30,226 bases of DNA from Didymodactylos carnosus. Lineage: Eukaryota > Rotifera > Eurotatoria > Philodinida > Philodinidae. Positions 10,501 to 22,928 of the stretch are shown here, piece after piece. A model generated the notes under the pieces. That model had not been told where the DNA came from and searched no databases. It saw only the letters and a list, made by a program, of their open reading frames with translations. The position numbers were made by a program, and so were the translations under genes. The stretch lies in the NCBI GenBank assembly GCA_905250885.1, contig CAJNOQ010001577.1, forward strand, positions 1 to 30,226, given 5' to 3'. Numbering within the stretch: the stretch's first letter is position 1; every line of letters starts with the position of its first letter.

Positions 10501-12182
10501 CTATAGGAGAATCAAGGTAAAAAAAAGAATCATTTTTATTTATTTCCTTCAATACTCTAATATTCTATTTTTTAATATTGACTCTCATAATATACCTAAT
10601 AGTCATTATTTTTCTTGATTAAACTATAATTTCTGTTTATATGACCCACCTGCTATTTTTAATAACGAATAGGTATAAAAAGTCTGATTACAAGATAAAT
10701 AAAATAAATTTGTGTGTGTGTGTGTGTGTGTAGAGAGAAAAAAAAGAAGATAAAGTAATATTTTAACAAATTGAATAGAAAATAAAAATAGAAGAGTATG
10801 AAAAATATAATTGAATGAAATCTTAGTTTAGATTTTTTATTATTATTATCATCAACATCCTAGACTATAAATAAACCGCACATATAGAAGAAAACCATAT
10901 TAAATAAACTTAAAACAAATTTTATTCTAACATAATATTTTATCCAGTTTCACCCAAAAAAAAAAAAAAAAAAAACAAAAAAAAAAACACAAGAAACAAA
11001 TCTCAAAGCAAGCAGATACATTCTTACACCTTGGCCTTCATCTTTTATTTTACTTTATATACTCTATGACAAATAAGTTAAAAAGTAATAGAATATAAAG
11101 AGAAATTTGTCACGAGTGTAAGTTAATCGTAAAATCAGCACTAACATTTAACAAAAATAATTATGTTTTTCCTATAAGCCAAACTAAATAAAAATATGAC
11201 GGGTACGCGTTACTTGTAAAATAGTCTCCCATCCATTCGTTATAAATTAAAACGAAAGGACAAACGATGAATTGAAAAAATTTACATTTAGACGGATATA
11301 TTCCACTAATTCACAATTGCTTATACCTTCTTATTTTGAAATGAACGACTGATAATGAATGTTATTTGGATATTGTTGTCTATATCCAATACGAGTGATT
11401 GTGATCATTTTCCAATAACTTGTGATTAGAGATGACTAGAGAGTGTTGAAATAACGCTATTCAAAAGAAGATATTTTAATCATATCAATTTTTTATTTCA
11501 TAGAAAAAAGTTTGATAATCTTTTTTTCAAAAGTTGTTGGACTTTTCTTGAAGAAAAGTGTAACAATCTAGTAAAAAGCAAAAGTAAATAAAAATATGGC
11601 TTTTGGACTATTTGAATCATTCAAAATCAGTCACTCTTTCAGCATAAATTTTCTCTATTTGACAAGCTAACAAAATGATAAATACGATATAATACGCGAA
11701 ACAAAGTAAATGATATATAAACAGTAAAATTCTCATTGATCATTTTTCGACGGGAAAACTGAACTTCTAAGGTCAAACATTATTACAGAATTGTTGTTTT
11801 TGCTCAGTATATTTAACAAATAATTATTTTATATATTCACTATTTTTTTCTTTATCACATTGAAATAATTTATCCAAAATAGAGTGATACGAAGTGAAAA
11901 AATTATAAATGTACGCTACGATAGATACATTCAACAAACAAAATAAAAGATTTCATAATTAATTTTAATTTTAGAGCTCTAAAAACTTTTACATATAACT
12001 TATTCTATCATACTATATCGAACGTTATGAACTAGCTAAACATTAATAATTTAGATTAACTAATTTATTATAGTTAAATTATATTTCTTCTTTCTCTTAG
12101 AGATAAATATATTATCAAATTTTTTTGAGAATTGAACTTTTGATTTCGATTTTTGTTTTAATAATTTTAAAGAAATACTTAC
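10501..12182. other. AT-rich non-coding stretch with a TG microsatellite
   Basis: Very AT-rich, with (TG)10 at 10711-10731 and an A-rich block at about 10956-10987. No open frame with coding character was seen on either strand. Confidence 0.5.
10711..10731 (+). repeat. (TG)n microsatellite
   Basis: Ten uninterrupted TG units followed by AGAGAG. Confidence 0.95.
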
Positions 12183-12230
12183 CATCATGCTGTTGTCGTT
12201 ATTGTTGTTGATAAGAAGGAATTTTGTAGA
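12183..12230 (-). CDS. Candidate small exon or alternative first exon
   Basis: The perfect donor ATGATG|GTAAGTATTTC lies at 12183/12182. Upstream, 48 bases are open in phase 0 back to TATAG at 12231, reading STKFLLINNNNDNSMM. It could be an internal phase 0-0 exon between 23132-22929 and the 10500 candidate. It could also be an alternative first exon in which ATGATG just before the donor starts translation, leaving a two-residue coding contribution. The acceptor has a poor pyrimidine tract, which favours the first-exon reading or a chance donor. Confidence 0.25.
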
Positions 12231-13861
12231 CTATACACACTATTTACGAGTCTCAACTATACATTACAATGTCAACGGCAACAATCAAATTTCTTTTGTT
12301 TCAAACATGTTCATCAGTTACTTTTTCTGTTAACACATTTTTTAGTCTATTTGTTCGAGATTTTCTTTTCTCAACTTATACTCATCTCACCACGCCTTCT
12401 ATGTTATTCATAGTCATAATTTTTTTTTTTTTTTTCTTCGAATATATGATGATGGACAAAAACAAAGTTTTATCTGTCTATTCTTTCTCTATCCTTGGCT
12501 TTATGAAAGTGAAAGAGAGTCTACAAAAGGATGAATTCACATTAAAATGTATAAGAATGAACAATAACTCCATTGTAAACAAAGTGAAAAGATGTGATAT
12601 ATACTAAGAGAAGAAAAAGAAGAAATAATACAGATTTGATAATGACCAGTCAATATTAGTTAGTCCTTGCTAGAAAGTTCTCATCGACTCATATTGTTCA
12701 AAATAAGTTGAAAAGGAGACTAAAGTAGTAAATGACAAGTTTGTTTTATTTTATCTACAAGTTAAAGTCGATGAATACTAATTTTACAATTAGATTTAAA
12801 ATCACAAACAAATGATTGAGACAAAGAAAAAAAAAAAAAATTAAACACACCGAGTTCTTTTATTGAAGATGTTACAGTTAAGTTTATAAATTTTGAAACG
12901 TATTACTAGTTCTATCTTTTCCTGTAACATTATCATTTTCAACATATTTTCATAATTCTTTCTCAAAACAATTTTGAATATAAGTAATTTGACACATATT
13001 CATTTTTCATTTTCTCTCATTGTTGTCACAGAATATATATGTATGTATCAAATTAGTCTTATATCAAATATTTAACATACATGTTTTTTGTTCAAAATTC
13101 AATTATTCATGTTCATTACTTATAATAGACTAAACATCTTAAGTTAGTTTCACAACAGATTTTGAATCGTTTTTTTACTAAATCAACTATTTCATGTATC
13201 AGCAGCATATCGATTGTACAAATTAAAATATGAGAAATTATGACCTTGAATGTCTCTAGATTTCTTTAAGCTTTTTTAGTTGAACTTTGTACAACTTTAG
13301 GGAAACTTCTTCACTAACTACTTATAAGAGAAGAACAAACAATATTGTCAAAATATAATTTACCTTCACTGATTTAAAAATGAATAAACTTTTTAAATGA
13401 ATTCAAACAATGTAATTTTCATACCACAATTTATCTATTATTTCTTTGTCATTCTCTAACATAACACATCTCTTGTTTTATTCACGAGTTGCCCCTATAC
13501 AGTTAATCTTATCAACAAGTATCATCTAGTTTTTTTATGTGTTTCAAGTGATTTACTATTTGTATCAGAAAAGTAAAATTTAGTAAGTTTGATGCATACC
13601 TAGTTGTGTGTGTTATTACAAAATACCTGACTATTGATCAAGTGCAGGTAAGGTCGTAAACTTTCTGTGAAAAAAATCTAGTTTTATAGACTAAAACATG
13701 CCTTTTAAGTAGACTTTAGTCTTATAGTCAAAGACGGCTACTTCACCAAATCTTAACTATATTTAATATTTTCATCTCAACTCTTTCAGAAGATCTCTGG
13801 AAATCCCATTCTTCAATATGACTCTAAACTGTCTTTTTTCACATCAAGAGGTCAAGGACAG
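12231..13861. other. AT-rich non-coding stretch
   Basis: Contains a T tract at about 12420-12436. The 112-codon + strand open frame crossing it (12269-12607) encodes a T-tract-driven hydrophobic chain with no domain, and I do not call it a gene. A 50-base + strand segment ending CAG|GTAAGG near 13652 is exon-like but has no partner. Confidence 0.45.
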
Positions 13862-14710
13862 CTAGTCTCGAGTCTTTTCTTGTAACATGAAGTACGTTGG
13901 ATTAAAAATAGCAGAGTTACAGCATTTTTTATTGTAGAAGGGTCCAGGCGCCGAAATCTCATTTTTGATGAACTCACCCTTTGAACTTCCTTCAACTATG
14001 AGAGTGAAATAAATATTGGCACAAGATCCAGGATGGTCGATAGTCTGTGGTTCATGCGTTTTTGATAATTCCAAACCCAAAGAAGGAGTTGGGAACAATC
14101 TGAATTCCAGTCAAACCACTAATTTTCAAGATCTCGGTTACATCTCATTTTGAAAAACACTTTTTTCTATCTACTAATGAGAAAATATCAATAATTTGTT
14201 ATTTTAAATTTCTGACTTATGCTGAAGTTTTCCAAAGACCTGTTCAAAAACCCGCTTTTGAAAAGCTATTCGAAAAACTTCCAATGTGCAAAACAGATGC
14301 TGCATAAACTCCTCTTTCGATTGGTGAAAGCTACGTTCCTCCAGCTCTCTCCGTTTTCGAGTTATTCAAAAAACATCCATATATCATCCGTTTTTTGGAT
14401 GGGCTGTAATACCTCGTATAATCTACAGATAACATATTTCATATCGATGACGACACAAGCTGTTCTTATTCCAATTACAAATAAGAATTTCGCAATCATC
14501 AGTGTCATCGATAGTAATCGATCAACGATTTATAACTATTCTTCTGCATTTTTCAAACAAGATTTCAGGTTAGAAAATCATCATTTTTTGAATCTTGCAC
14601 TCACTAGCACTGAAAAAGACATCAACGTCCTTTTTATTTTAAAATTTAACGAACATAGACGTAATCCAATGGGTAGGTTATATCTTTTTTATGTGTTAAC
14701 TAGACGTTGA
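13862..14710. other. Less AT-rich patch, probable repeat or transposon relic
   Basis: The base composition rises clearly above its surroundings. A minus-strand open frame of 78 codons covers 14098-13862 (includes LELSKTHEPQTIDHPGS) and a + strand open frame of 163 codons covers 14219-14710. Opposite-strand open frames side by side in a GC-richer patch are typical of inserted repetitive DNA. I recognise no transposase or reverse transcriptase motif in either. Confidence 0.35.
14219..14710 (+). CDS. Hypothetical open frame, 163 codons, probably of repeat origin
   Basis: An ATG-to-TGA frame that is long for such AT-rich DNA. It encodes two similar short phrases (KSYSKNFQ and SSYSKNIHI) and no known motif, signal peptide or domain. 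Codons often end in C or G, unlike the exons of the large gene. There is no splice or promoter evidence. A chance frame within a repetitive element is as likely as a real gene. Confidence 0.2.
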   Translation: MLKFSKDLFKNPLLKSYSKNFQCAKQMLHKLLFRLVKATFLQLSPFSSYSKNIHISSVFWMGCNTSYNLQITYFISMTTQAVLIPITNKNFAIISVIDSNRSTIYNYSSAFFKQDFRLENHHFLNLALTSTEKDINVLFILKFNEHRRNPMGRLYLFYVLTRR

Positions 14711-15072
14711 CTGTTAGTAACCCATAAATAAGTATCTACCTGGAAATCATTCTATATTAGTATAATCAATTCGACAAGTTCTATCCTTTCTTTGTATAAG
14801 AATTTAGTTGGGGACTATTAGTGAGTGTTAGAGTTGCCCTGTTGCAGTCAGGTTTATATTATCTCTTAATTATTTGGTAGAGCATGCTTTGTTATAGAAG
14901 CAGCGTTATTGTAGTACTCAGACGGTTGGAACCGATTGTCGTGACGATTTAATAATCACAGACGACGTGATGCTCATCGTAGGTTTATCAGTAGACTTGC
15001 CTTACACATACTAACTGGGTGTCTGTGGAGAATATTGTTCAAGTCTTTCTGCCAGTGAAGACCTATACTATC

Positions 15073-15642
15073 TACTATCGGAATTTTTAAAGAAAGCGCG
15101 TGGAAGAAAAGCTTACAGCTTTTGAACGGAAAGTCATAGCAACCTGCGGTTTTCAGGGTTCAATAGACAACAGTCGGGGGCACATGCCAACGTGGAAAAG
15201 TGAGCTTCCTAGGTACTTTTTCAGACCAGATTTAGCCTACGAAACAGAATAACATATATTCCAAACAAATAACTTAAACAACTTTCACGCACATATATAT
15301 CTTGTTTTTCATTCTCGCGTGGCATATCTGTTAGTCTACATGAAGTTTCTTCCTTAAAAGGCCTCGGGTCTTTCAAGGAAGCGAAATCTAGAAATTGCAT
15401 AGATACCAATGTGAAGAGGGCATGTCGGGGTGCAAACCCTGCGAAAAAAGTTCGCTAATTTGTCCTTAATTTCGTAGGCTAAATCTGGTCTGAAAAAGTA
15501 CCTAGGAAGCTCACTTTTCCACGTTGGCATGTGCCCCCGACTGTCGTCTATTGAACCCTGAAAACCGCAGGTTGTTATGACTTTCCGTTCAAAAGTTATA
15601 AGCTTTTCTTCCACGCGCTTTCTTTAAAAAATTCCGATAGTA
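15073..15642. mobile_element. Foldback element with ~170-bp inverted arms, TA-flanked (Tc1/mariner-like MITE)
   Basis: Arms at about 15075-15244 and 15471-15640 are inverted copies with only a handful of mismatches, separated by about 226 bases. The outer ends read TA|CTATCGG and CCGATAG|TA, so the element is bordered by TA on both sides, the target duplication typical of the Tc1/mariner superfamily. No transposase is present. Open frames in either arm, including the 86-codon one at 15614-15354, are parts of the repeat. Confidence 0.8.
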
Positions 15643-18451
15643 GTATGAGAAACAGTCATTCCGTTGATCAAGAATGTTTTTGCTAATAGTCAAGTGTGGT
15701 CTTGAAGTATTTGTTCACGAGATACGTGCTAGCATGAAGCATCCAAAACAAGTATTTCGGTAACTGTCCAAAACATGTCTCCTCGGTTTGTCTGAAAATC
15801 AATAATGTCAAAAGAATTTGATTACTTAATCCTAATCTGCGCTATAGAATAATAAGTCCAACAAGTTTCTCTGCTGCCTATTTTAAAAGCGAACTTTCTG
15901 GAAAGTATTCAGCGGAAAAGTGGTTTGGAGTACACTTTTTTTAGAGTGTAGAATCCTAAAAAGACGTAAAATTCATTTTCGTCGCTATATAAGCAAATTT
16001 TTAACGGTCAACAAAACCAGTGAGTGGCGCTGAGAAACGAAGAGTTTGTTGAAATAAAACTTAGTCTGTTTTCTTATGATGATTTCTCAAACATGTTGTA
16101 CGAAACGATGATGTCATGTAAAATATTCCATTTTATCCAAAATAAGATCACAAATATACCAGTAAATATTGTATATGCAAGATTACACTTGAGGACGTTC
16201 GAATTTTCTTCATTAAAAGTGTAGAGAAAACATGACGATCTGTACTGAAACGGTGCAATTTATTGATTAAAAACACTTAACCGAAATAAAATATTTTCTG
16301 TACAGTCATTAGTAAGCTACCATTAAATCTACCAAAAACGACCGTATTTCTCATTTTCAAAAACCACCTACTCTTTTTTATCTTCGAAATACGCTGGTTC
16401 ACTAGAGCATACAAAGTGGTATATTCGAGTCCTGTTCTAAATGTGACGACGCACTCAAGTACACAAATACCACCATCTGAACGAAGATAAAAACGGGTAT
16501 AAACTTAAAAGTAATATTCGTGATCGGCCGCATACATCTCACGATACGTCGTGAAGATAAAAGAAGAAAATTGTCAGTTTTGTTGAAAAGGAGGTACCAG
16601 AAACGCGAAGAGATTGATAGTCGAATTCTAAGATACTAAATTAAGGAATCTACTTAAAAGACACGTTTTAGTCGATAAAACCAGATTTATTTCACTGAAA
16701 GTTTACCACCTTATCTATCAAGCTCTATCTTTACTTCAAACACCTTAAACGTTGTCGTATAAAAATGTATCTTACAAAAGATATTCGTTGAGCAAGAATT
16801 CTAAATATCAGAATCACCTTCTCACCAGTAAGAAGGTGATTCTGAAAAGAGCAACCATTACTTTCGTAGGCAAGTACATGTGCTCACAGTAGATTTGTGA
16901 GTATTTTATAGTCGGTTAAAGCAGTAGCATTGCATTGTTGATTTTTTCTTACTTTCAACACTGTTTTTGTTCATGGTAATCATAATAGATCATTTTAAGC
17001 AGGTTGCGTTGGTGCATACATATGCTCAAATTGAGATTTATTGTATATTGTTTTTGCTCTAATGGGGGTGGTGGTGAATATACATACAAACACTTCAAAT
17101 TTTTTTTTTTTGTTTATCAAAATGTGTGATTGGTATTATTTCCATTCTTTTTCATTCGATAAGTTTTTGTTCTTCTCTCGAAATTGAATCAACACTTTTC
17201 AAGCAAAGATGATTTGGCTCACTTCAAACTATGACGAAAAAAGTAACATTTTTTGTACTCTATTTACAGAGCAGTGCAACGTCACTTCAGATACAGCATT
17301 TGGAAGTTAATAAAGAAAGAATTGTTTAAATTAAAGATGTTGTCAAATTAATTATTCTACCACTTAATTAACTTATATCGACTCTCAAATTCAAGGATTT
17401 TCTAATCGATTAATCGCTATTTTATATGAATCTTTTCTGAGAATTATATAAAAATGTTTGCGGTAAGTTATTCTCGTATATTTTACCTTCAATTGCCACA
17501 ATATATTCCGTTATTCAATCTAGATGAGAAAATAATCTCATCTGTACTTCATAAGTATAGAAGATATAAGTGATAACCTCAGGAATGATCTGTTTACTAG
17601 TTTGTGTGTCAAAGACACACTATATTCTTGTATGTTAAATATCTTTTGATTAAAATATCGTAGAGAAAAATGTTTTAAGTATTTCTCTGTTCAATTTAGA
17701 TCCCAATTCAAATTTGTGCTATGGAATAATTAATCTGCAACCGATATTCTGCCACAGTCTATCGCATTAAAAATACTTTAAGTTAGCTTTTCACTAAGTT
17801 CCACTTTTCAATATGTGAAATGTTCGTAATTTTGAAAGTTTATTATTACGTATTTATAAACACATTTTATTAGACAGATTATGCAAAAAAGAAAAATAGC
17901 AACAGATTTGCTTGTCAAATTGAAACGTATGGCATAGAACGTAAAACACTTGAATTTCACAGATGAAAGCAACTTTGCCTCAATCTATAGAATAGAAAAA
18001 AATTTATCACACAACTCCAACACCCGTGTGTATGTCTCAGACCAACTGTACTATAGTGTCCAGTTATGTGTAAATAACATGCATATAGAGAACTATCATC
18101 AATTTTGAACACCGTAGGACATGGAGAAAAATTGTTTATTTACACAGTGTCTCCCGATCTACATATATATAAAGTGACTTTTTTCAATCTTACGTGACTT
18201 ACAACATACACATAATTTACATAGTATATAAAAGAGTGTAGAAATGTAATTCTGACAACGACAGATGTAAATACACAATTAATTGAAAAATGTATAGGGA
18301 ATAAATTTGATCAATAGGATACCTTATACATCTATAAGTAATGACGTCTGATAGACCGTTAGTCTACAATTTGTGATTAGTTAACTATGTGCTGTAAAAA
18401 AAGTTGAAAATGAAACGGTTTTGTTACAAAAGTAAAGAAATAATTTAAAAT
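15643..18451. other. Non-coding stretch with one perfect hairpin
   Basis: AT-rich, with short open segments only. An exon-like segment at about 17525-17490 (minus) has good TCTAG and GTAAAA signals but stops in all three frames. A 15-bp hairpin is listed separately. Confidence 0.5.
16808..16845. repeat. Perfect 15-bp inverted repeat with 8-base loop
   Basis: TCAGAATCACCTTCT (16808-16822) is followed by 8 bases and its exact reverse complement (16831-16845). The sequence GAGCAA occurs shortly before (about 16790) and shortly after (about 16849). Confidence 0.9.
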
Positions 18452-18830
18452 AGTTCAATTGTACCTGATCCTGATATAGCAGAGCAAAGTACAAGAGAAA
18501 TTGTTGAAGAAGTTTTAAGTATAAGCAAAGCCGAAAGTTTTACAAGAGAGATGGTCAATTAGCTCTTAACTAAATAAATAATTTTCTAAGAATAATTCCA
18601 AGAATAGATTAAAATTCAAATTTATGAATTATGTGACATTTAATCCTAAAGATCACACAGAAAAAATTGTCAAATGTAAGCAGACAGAAATAATAAGCAA
18701 AGGAATATCGAAGCTGCCACACTACAAGCTGACTTTCAATACGGACCTTCAAGAGTTGTCAATGAGCAGAAACAGGCATAGATTTTCGTTCTATATAGAA
18801 ATATCTTGAAATCAGGGATATGGCGATGAA
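18452..18830 (+). pseudogene. Decayed coding-like sequence
   Basis: In one + frame, 36 codons from 18452 to a TAG at 18560 read like protein (VPDPDIAEQSTREIVEEVLS, then SISKAESFTREMVN). After a stretch with several TAA/TAG codons the same frame again looks coding (from 18680: NIEAATLQADFQYGPSRV, then NEQKQA). The composition and charge pattern differ from the surrounding AT-rich DNA. This resembles an old gene or transposon fragment broken by stops. The family is not recognised, and chance cannot be excluded. A separate 61-codon frame at 18624-18809 overlaps it in another register. Confidence 0.3.
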
Positions 18831-20089
18831 AAAACAAATGGGTGGATGTAGCCGACAAATTTTTCAAGTACTCTTGCTCAGTACTTATGTGCAAGCATTT
18901 TGACAAGGTTTAAAGGGGAGTCAGTCTTTAAAAAGCAGATCGGCTAGTGAAAAGCCATCATTTTTCAAAAGTGGACGAATGTGCATCCCCTCTGCACCTC
19001 TCCCCCTCCCCATCTCTGCTTGGAATCTACTATTGATTTGATTAAAGAGATCGCTTTTATACTAACGTACAGAAGAAGCACAATAAAAAAATAGATAAGC
19101 AAACAATAAATTTCAGACATCATGTAAAGTGACATCATTTCTATTTATGTTGAGTGAGACAATATAATAAGTTGAAATATACCCCACTAAACTCTCTCTC
19201 TACTCTATACGCTAGGAAAATATGATGAAATCATAAACTCATTTGAATAATATCTGGGATTATCAGGCACTAAACATTTTCACTGATACACATTCTCATT
19301 ATTTTTTATTACTATCATCTTTTCGTATTTTTTTCAAATATTGTAAAGGTCATGGTATATTTTTGTGAACCTTGATGTCAAAAAAACAAGTCTTTTTATG
19401 TGCCCCTGTTATGACTACGAAATAAAATCATTTCTAAAAAAGAAATAGAGACATTTCTCGAACTAAAACTATCAATATGAATACACCATGAAACTTGTCA
19501 ATTTTAGAAAAGAAAAAATTGATGAACTGATTGATTAAAACAATTATTTTTTATCTATATTTGTGTCACGAAAAAGAATGTATATAAATTTAGTTTCTTT
19601 TATAGTTTCATTAAAAAAAAAGTTTAGTTTATATTAAATAATCAGTTTCAATGATAAAGATCAAATACATCTCATTGTTCTACTAAACAATGAATTATCT
19701 CTAAAAAGTTTACACTATAAACTATATGAATCGAATAAAAAATATTTTCAACTATATTCATTTACATTTGGTTTATAAAAGTATCATTCTACTATTAATA
19801 CATCTCTGATTTAATCTTACCTGTCAAACTCATAAAATTCTCTATATATAATATTAAAAAAAAAACAAATAGTAAGAGATAATTACTATTACTATTATTA
19901 GCTTTTTTAATTAATTGAATTAATTTGAAGAAGTATTTTTGTTAATTATCGTCTTTAAATTAATTGTTGTCATTATTAAATAAAGAAAGAAGCAGCAGGA
20001 GTATATTGTCAAACGAGTTTCGTTGTTTTATTTCATAATCAAAAATCTAACTAAATATAATCACCGCCTTCCATGATTTTCTTTTTGAA

Positions 20090-20129
20090 TTTTTTTTTCT
20101 TTCTTCTTCTTCTTCTTCTTTCTCTCTCG
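20090..20129 (+). repeat. TTC/CT pyrimidine tract
   Basis: Uninterrupted pyrimidines including a TTC repeat at 20101-20120 followed by CT repeats. Confidence 0.9.
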
Positions 20130-21572
20130 CTTTCGTACAATAATCATCGGGGGTCGGTATATACATAATTCACAACAAAAATATCAAAGAAAAACTTTTG
20201 TTTTATTCTGTTGTTCATGTGTTCGATTCTGTGTTTTCTTTCTCCTTCTTTTATTATGTACATATAAAAGATCATTTTTCGTCCAGATACATCCCACCAA
20301 AAAAATAACAAAAAGAAAAGACGAAATGCCGCAAAATTTTAAGGTGGTGGTATTAATAATAATAAAGTGTTCTTTCTTATATTCCCGTTAAAATAAAATA
20401 GAACTGCTTTTCTTTTCTTTAAGTTTGATTATTTTATTGAAATATGAACACTATAAAGTAATAAAAAAAAAAAGAAAAAAGAGAGAGAGAAGGAGTTATA
20501 CAATCTTGTCACAAACACGTATTATGAGCCGCACATATTTAACACAATCGTTATTATTCTGCTAACTTTTTGTTTGTGTAAATGATCGAAAGATAAAACT
20601 ATCACATATTGTTGATAACGAATAGAATATGAACGAAAAAAAAAAAGAAGAAGAACTTAGCATAATGAATCAATTGAACTGAAAATTCTATATTTATTGT
20701 ATTCTCTCAATACAATTGAAACTTCTAGGTTTTTATCTTAAAAAATTTCCTTTCATAAAGTTTGAATGAATCTTTACACACATTCTCAAATTAATCGATA
20801 GTCTGTATCGATTCAATAGACAATACACACGTCTATTGGATGATATCTGTGAAAAAAATTGAACAGTTATTATTTTTTAATCAATCGCCAAAAAAAAAAA
20901 TAGTTGTTAATATTCTTTCTTTCTTTCTTTTCTGTCTCTTTTTATTTAAATTGTTAGATTTCATATCAAGTCAATATTGAACATTAGCTTATCCCTCTAA
21001 ACGTTTTCTTTCATGTACCTATTTACATATATGATAATATTTACTATCCTAAAGATTACCTGTATACAATATTGTATTATGATGTCATGTTCTTGTTTCA
21101 CACATTTTCTTTCGTTTTCTTTTTTCGTTGTTTTTTTTCTTTTTTTTTTGTCTTTTTTTGAACAAAAATTTTATTAAACTCTATTGCAATAAGAAAACCA
21201 CATTCCGTTTTTAATTCTTGTGTCCTGTTATGCAAGTATCCAAACACATACATACATACACACTGAACAATATCACTTCTCGATTAAACCATACTCAAGT
21301 ACCATACTAGTCTTATCAAGAGAGAGAAGAAAAAAAGAGAAAATGATTTTACATATTTCTTTTTTTTTTTTATATTCATCACTCTATTTTGTCTATAATA
21401 TTCAATTACGCTTTAGAACCCTTGTAACGATGTATATGATGGCTAAAAATGAAAAAGGATTTTATTTTAAAGAATTTTTTTTTTTTATATACACAGCTCA
21501 TTGACTTCAAAGCTTTCTAATACGTCGTTGATCTATACATGTTGTTACGTATTAAAACGAAGGTCAAAATTG

Positions 21573-21591
21573 TCTCTCTCTCTCTCTCTCT
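21573..21591 (+). repeat. (TC)n microsatellite
   Basis: Nine TC units plus a T. Confidence 0.95.
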
Positions 21592-22532
21592 GAGAAAAAA
21601 ATAATGTGATATGAATTGTTGGACAATGATAATCTTTTTCAGTGTTATACGAGAATGAAAGAGAGAATAGGTATGTTATACATTCATCTGTGAACGAAAA
21701 CTGTATCAATTTAACGTCACCAAGAGTATACAAATTCAAAGAGTGTTAGATATGCAGTATATGCGTACAACAACTATTAAAAAAAAAGAAAAAGAAAAAT
21801 TTATATATTTTAGAGAGAGTAAGAATAAAAAATTTGATATCTTATTATACTACGTTTAAAGAACATAATCTTTATTACATAATATTAGTTAGCTGAACAA
21901 AAAATAGAATAAGAAAACATGAACACTACACTCGAATCAAATTGCTAAGACTATCAAATGTTCAATAGAAAATTATTTACAAATGATATGGAAAACGATA
22001 TTTTCAGGCAAAATAATATATAAAGGAATGTTTATACTCGTTATAATGATATTCATCTATAAACTTTGTTTTAATTAATAATTAATTCAAAAGAAGTATA
22101 TTATATGGTATTTTCTGTCATTACAAGTTGTTTAAGAATTGGTTTAAATAAAAAAACCATATTATTCGCTTATTTCTTTAAATAACTAAAAAATAAGATG
22201 TAACTAAACTGTTTCTACAGAAATATTCTTTTATCCAGATATTCGTCAATAGACACACACACACATATACAATAAAAAGCAGACTATTCTAGTGTATTTA
22301 TCAAAATGAACTCAAAATTTTTCTACTTTTCTTGTACTTTTTACTCATTGTAAAAGATGTCGTAAAAGTTCGTTGATTATTGCACATAGAGAAGATTTTT
22401 TTCTTAACGAGTTCACGCAGTATATTCTGGCAAATTATTTTGATATTAAAAACAAAAAACAAAAAATCATAAACTATTTACTTTGACTCATTACGCAATT
22501 TCCTTACAAATTCTTTAATCTTTCTATGTCTT

Positions 22533-22734
22533 CATTCAGAATATGGCCGTTTTGAATGAGACCACATTCAAGACCTAATACTTAAATTACTTCGTGATTA
22601 AAGTCTCTTTCATTTCATGTTTGCAAACCATGAAAACGTTCGACTTATCGAATTTCATTTTGTAACTATCATTCCTGATGTATTTTATCACCCTCAACTT
22701 GAATGTGGCCTCATTCAAAAACGGTCGTGTGAAT
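22533..22734. mobile_element. MITE-like element with ~35-bp terminal inverted repeats
   Basis: The left end (22533-22572) contains GGCCGTTTTGAATGAGACC and ACATTCAAG. The right end (22698-22734) carries the inverted counterpart CTTGAATGTGG, CCTCATTCAAAAACGGTC and GTGTGAAT. Mismatches are few and there are one or two small indels. The interior (about 125 bases) has no coding capacity. No clear target duplication could be fixed, so the superfamily is unassigned. It lies about 200 bases downstream of the exon at 23132-22929, inside the putative first coding intron. Confidence 0.7.
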
Positions 22735-22928
22735 AAAGGCACAGATAGCGTAAAAGTATCCTCTAAGAAAAAATTCTCCTCTCTATTGTCATTTTGATTC
22801 TAAACTTTATAAAAAAAACAGTTTTATTAAATTAAAAAATGATTTATTTCGTTCATTATCCATTATGTAAGCAAAAACATTAATTTTTTCTCTTGAAAGA
22901 AACGTTAGCGCTATCAATTTCAACTTAC

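Larger units (their letters stand above)
18831..22532. other. AT-rich non-coding stretch with pyrimidine tracts and microsatellites
   Basis: Contains a TTC/CT tract at 20090-20129, (TC)n at 21573-21591 and many A/T homopolymers. A minus-strand segment ending TTTGACAG|GTAAGAT (about 19840-19820) is a possible 19-base microexon in phase 0, with a weak acceptor. Nothing else coding was found. Confidence 0.45.

Noticed and set aside
12269-12607. 112-codon + strand open frame
   Set aside because: Composed largely of a T tract and Phe/Ile/Ser codons; no coding character or domain.
17490-17525. Minus-strand exon-like segment with TCATCTAG acceptor and GTAAAA donor
   Set aside because: Stops in all three reading frames.
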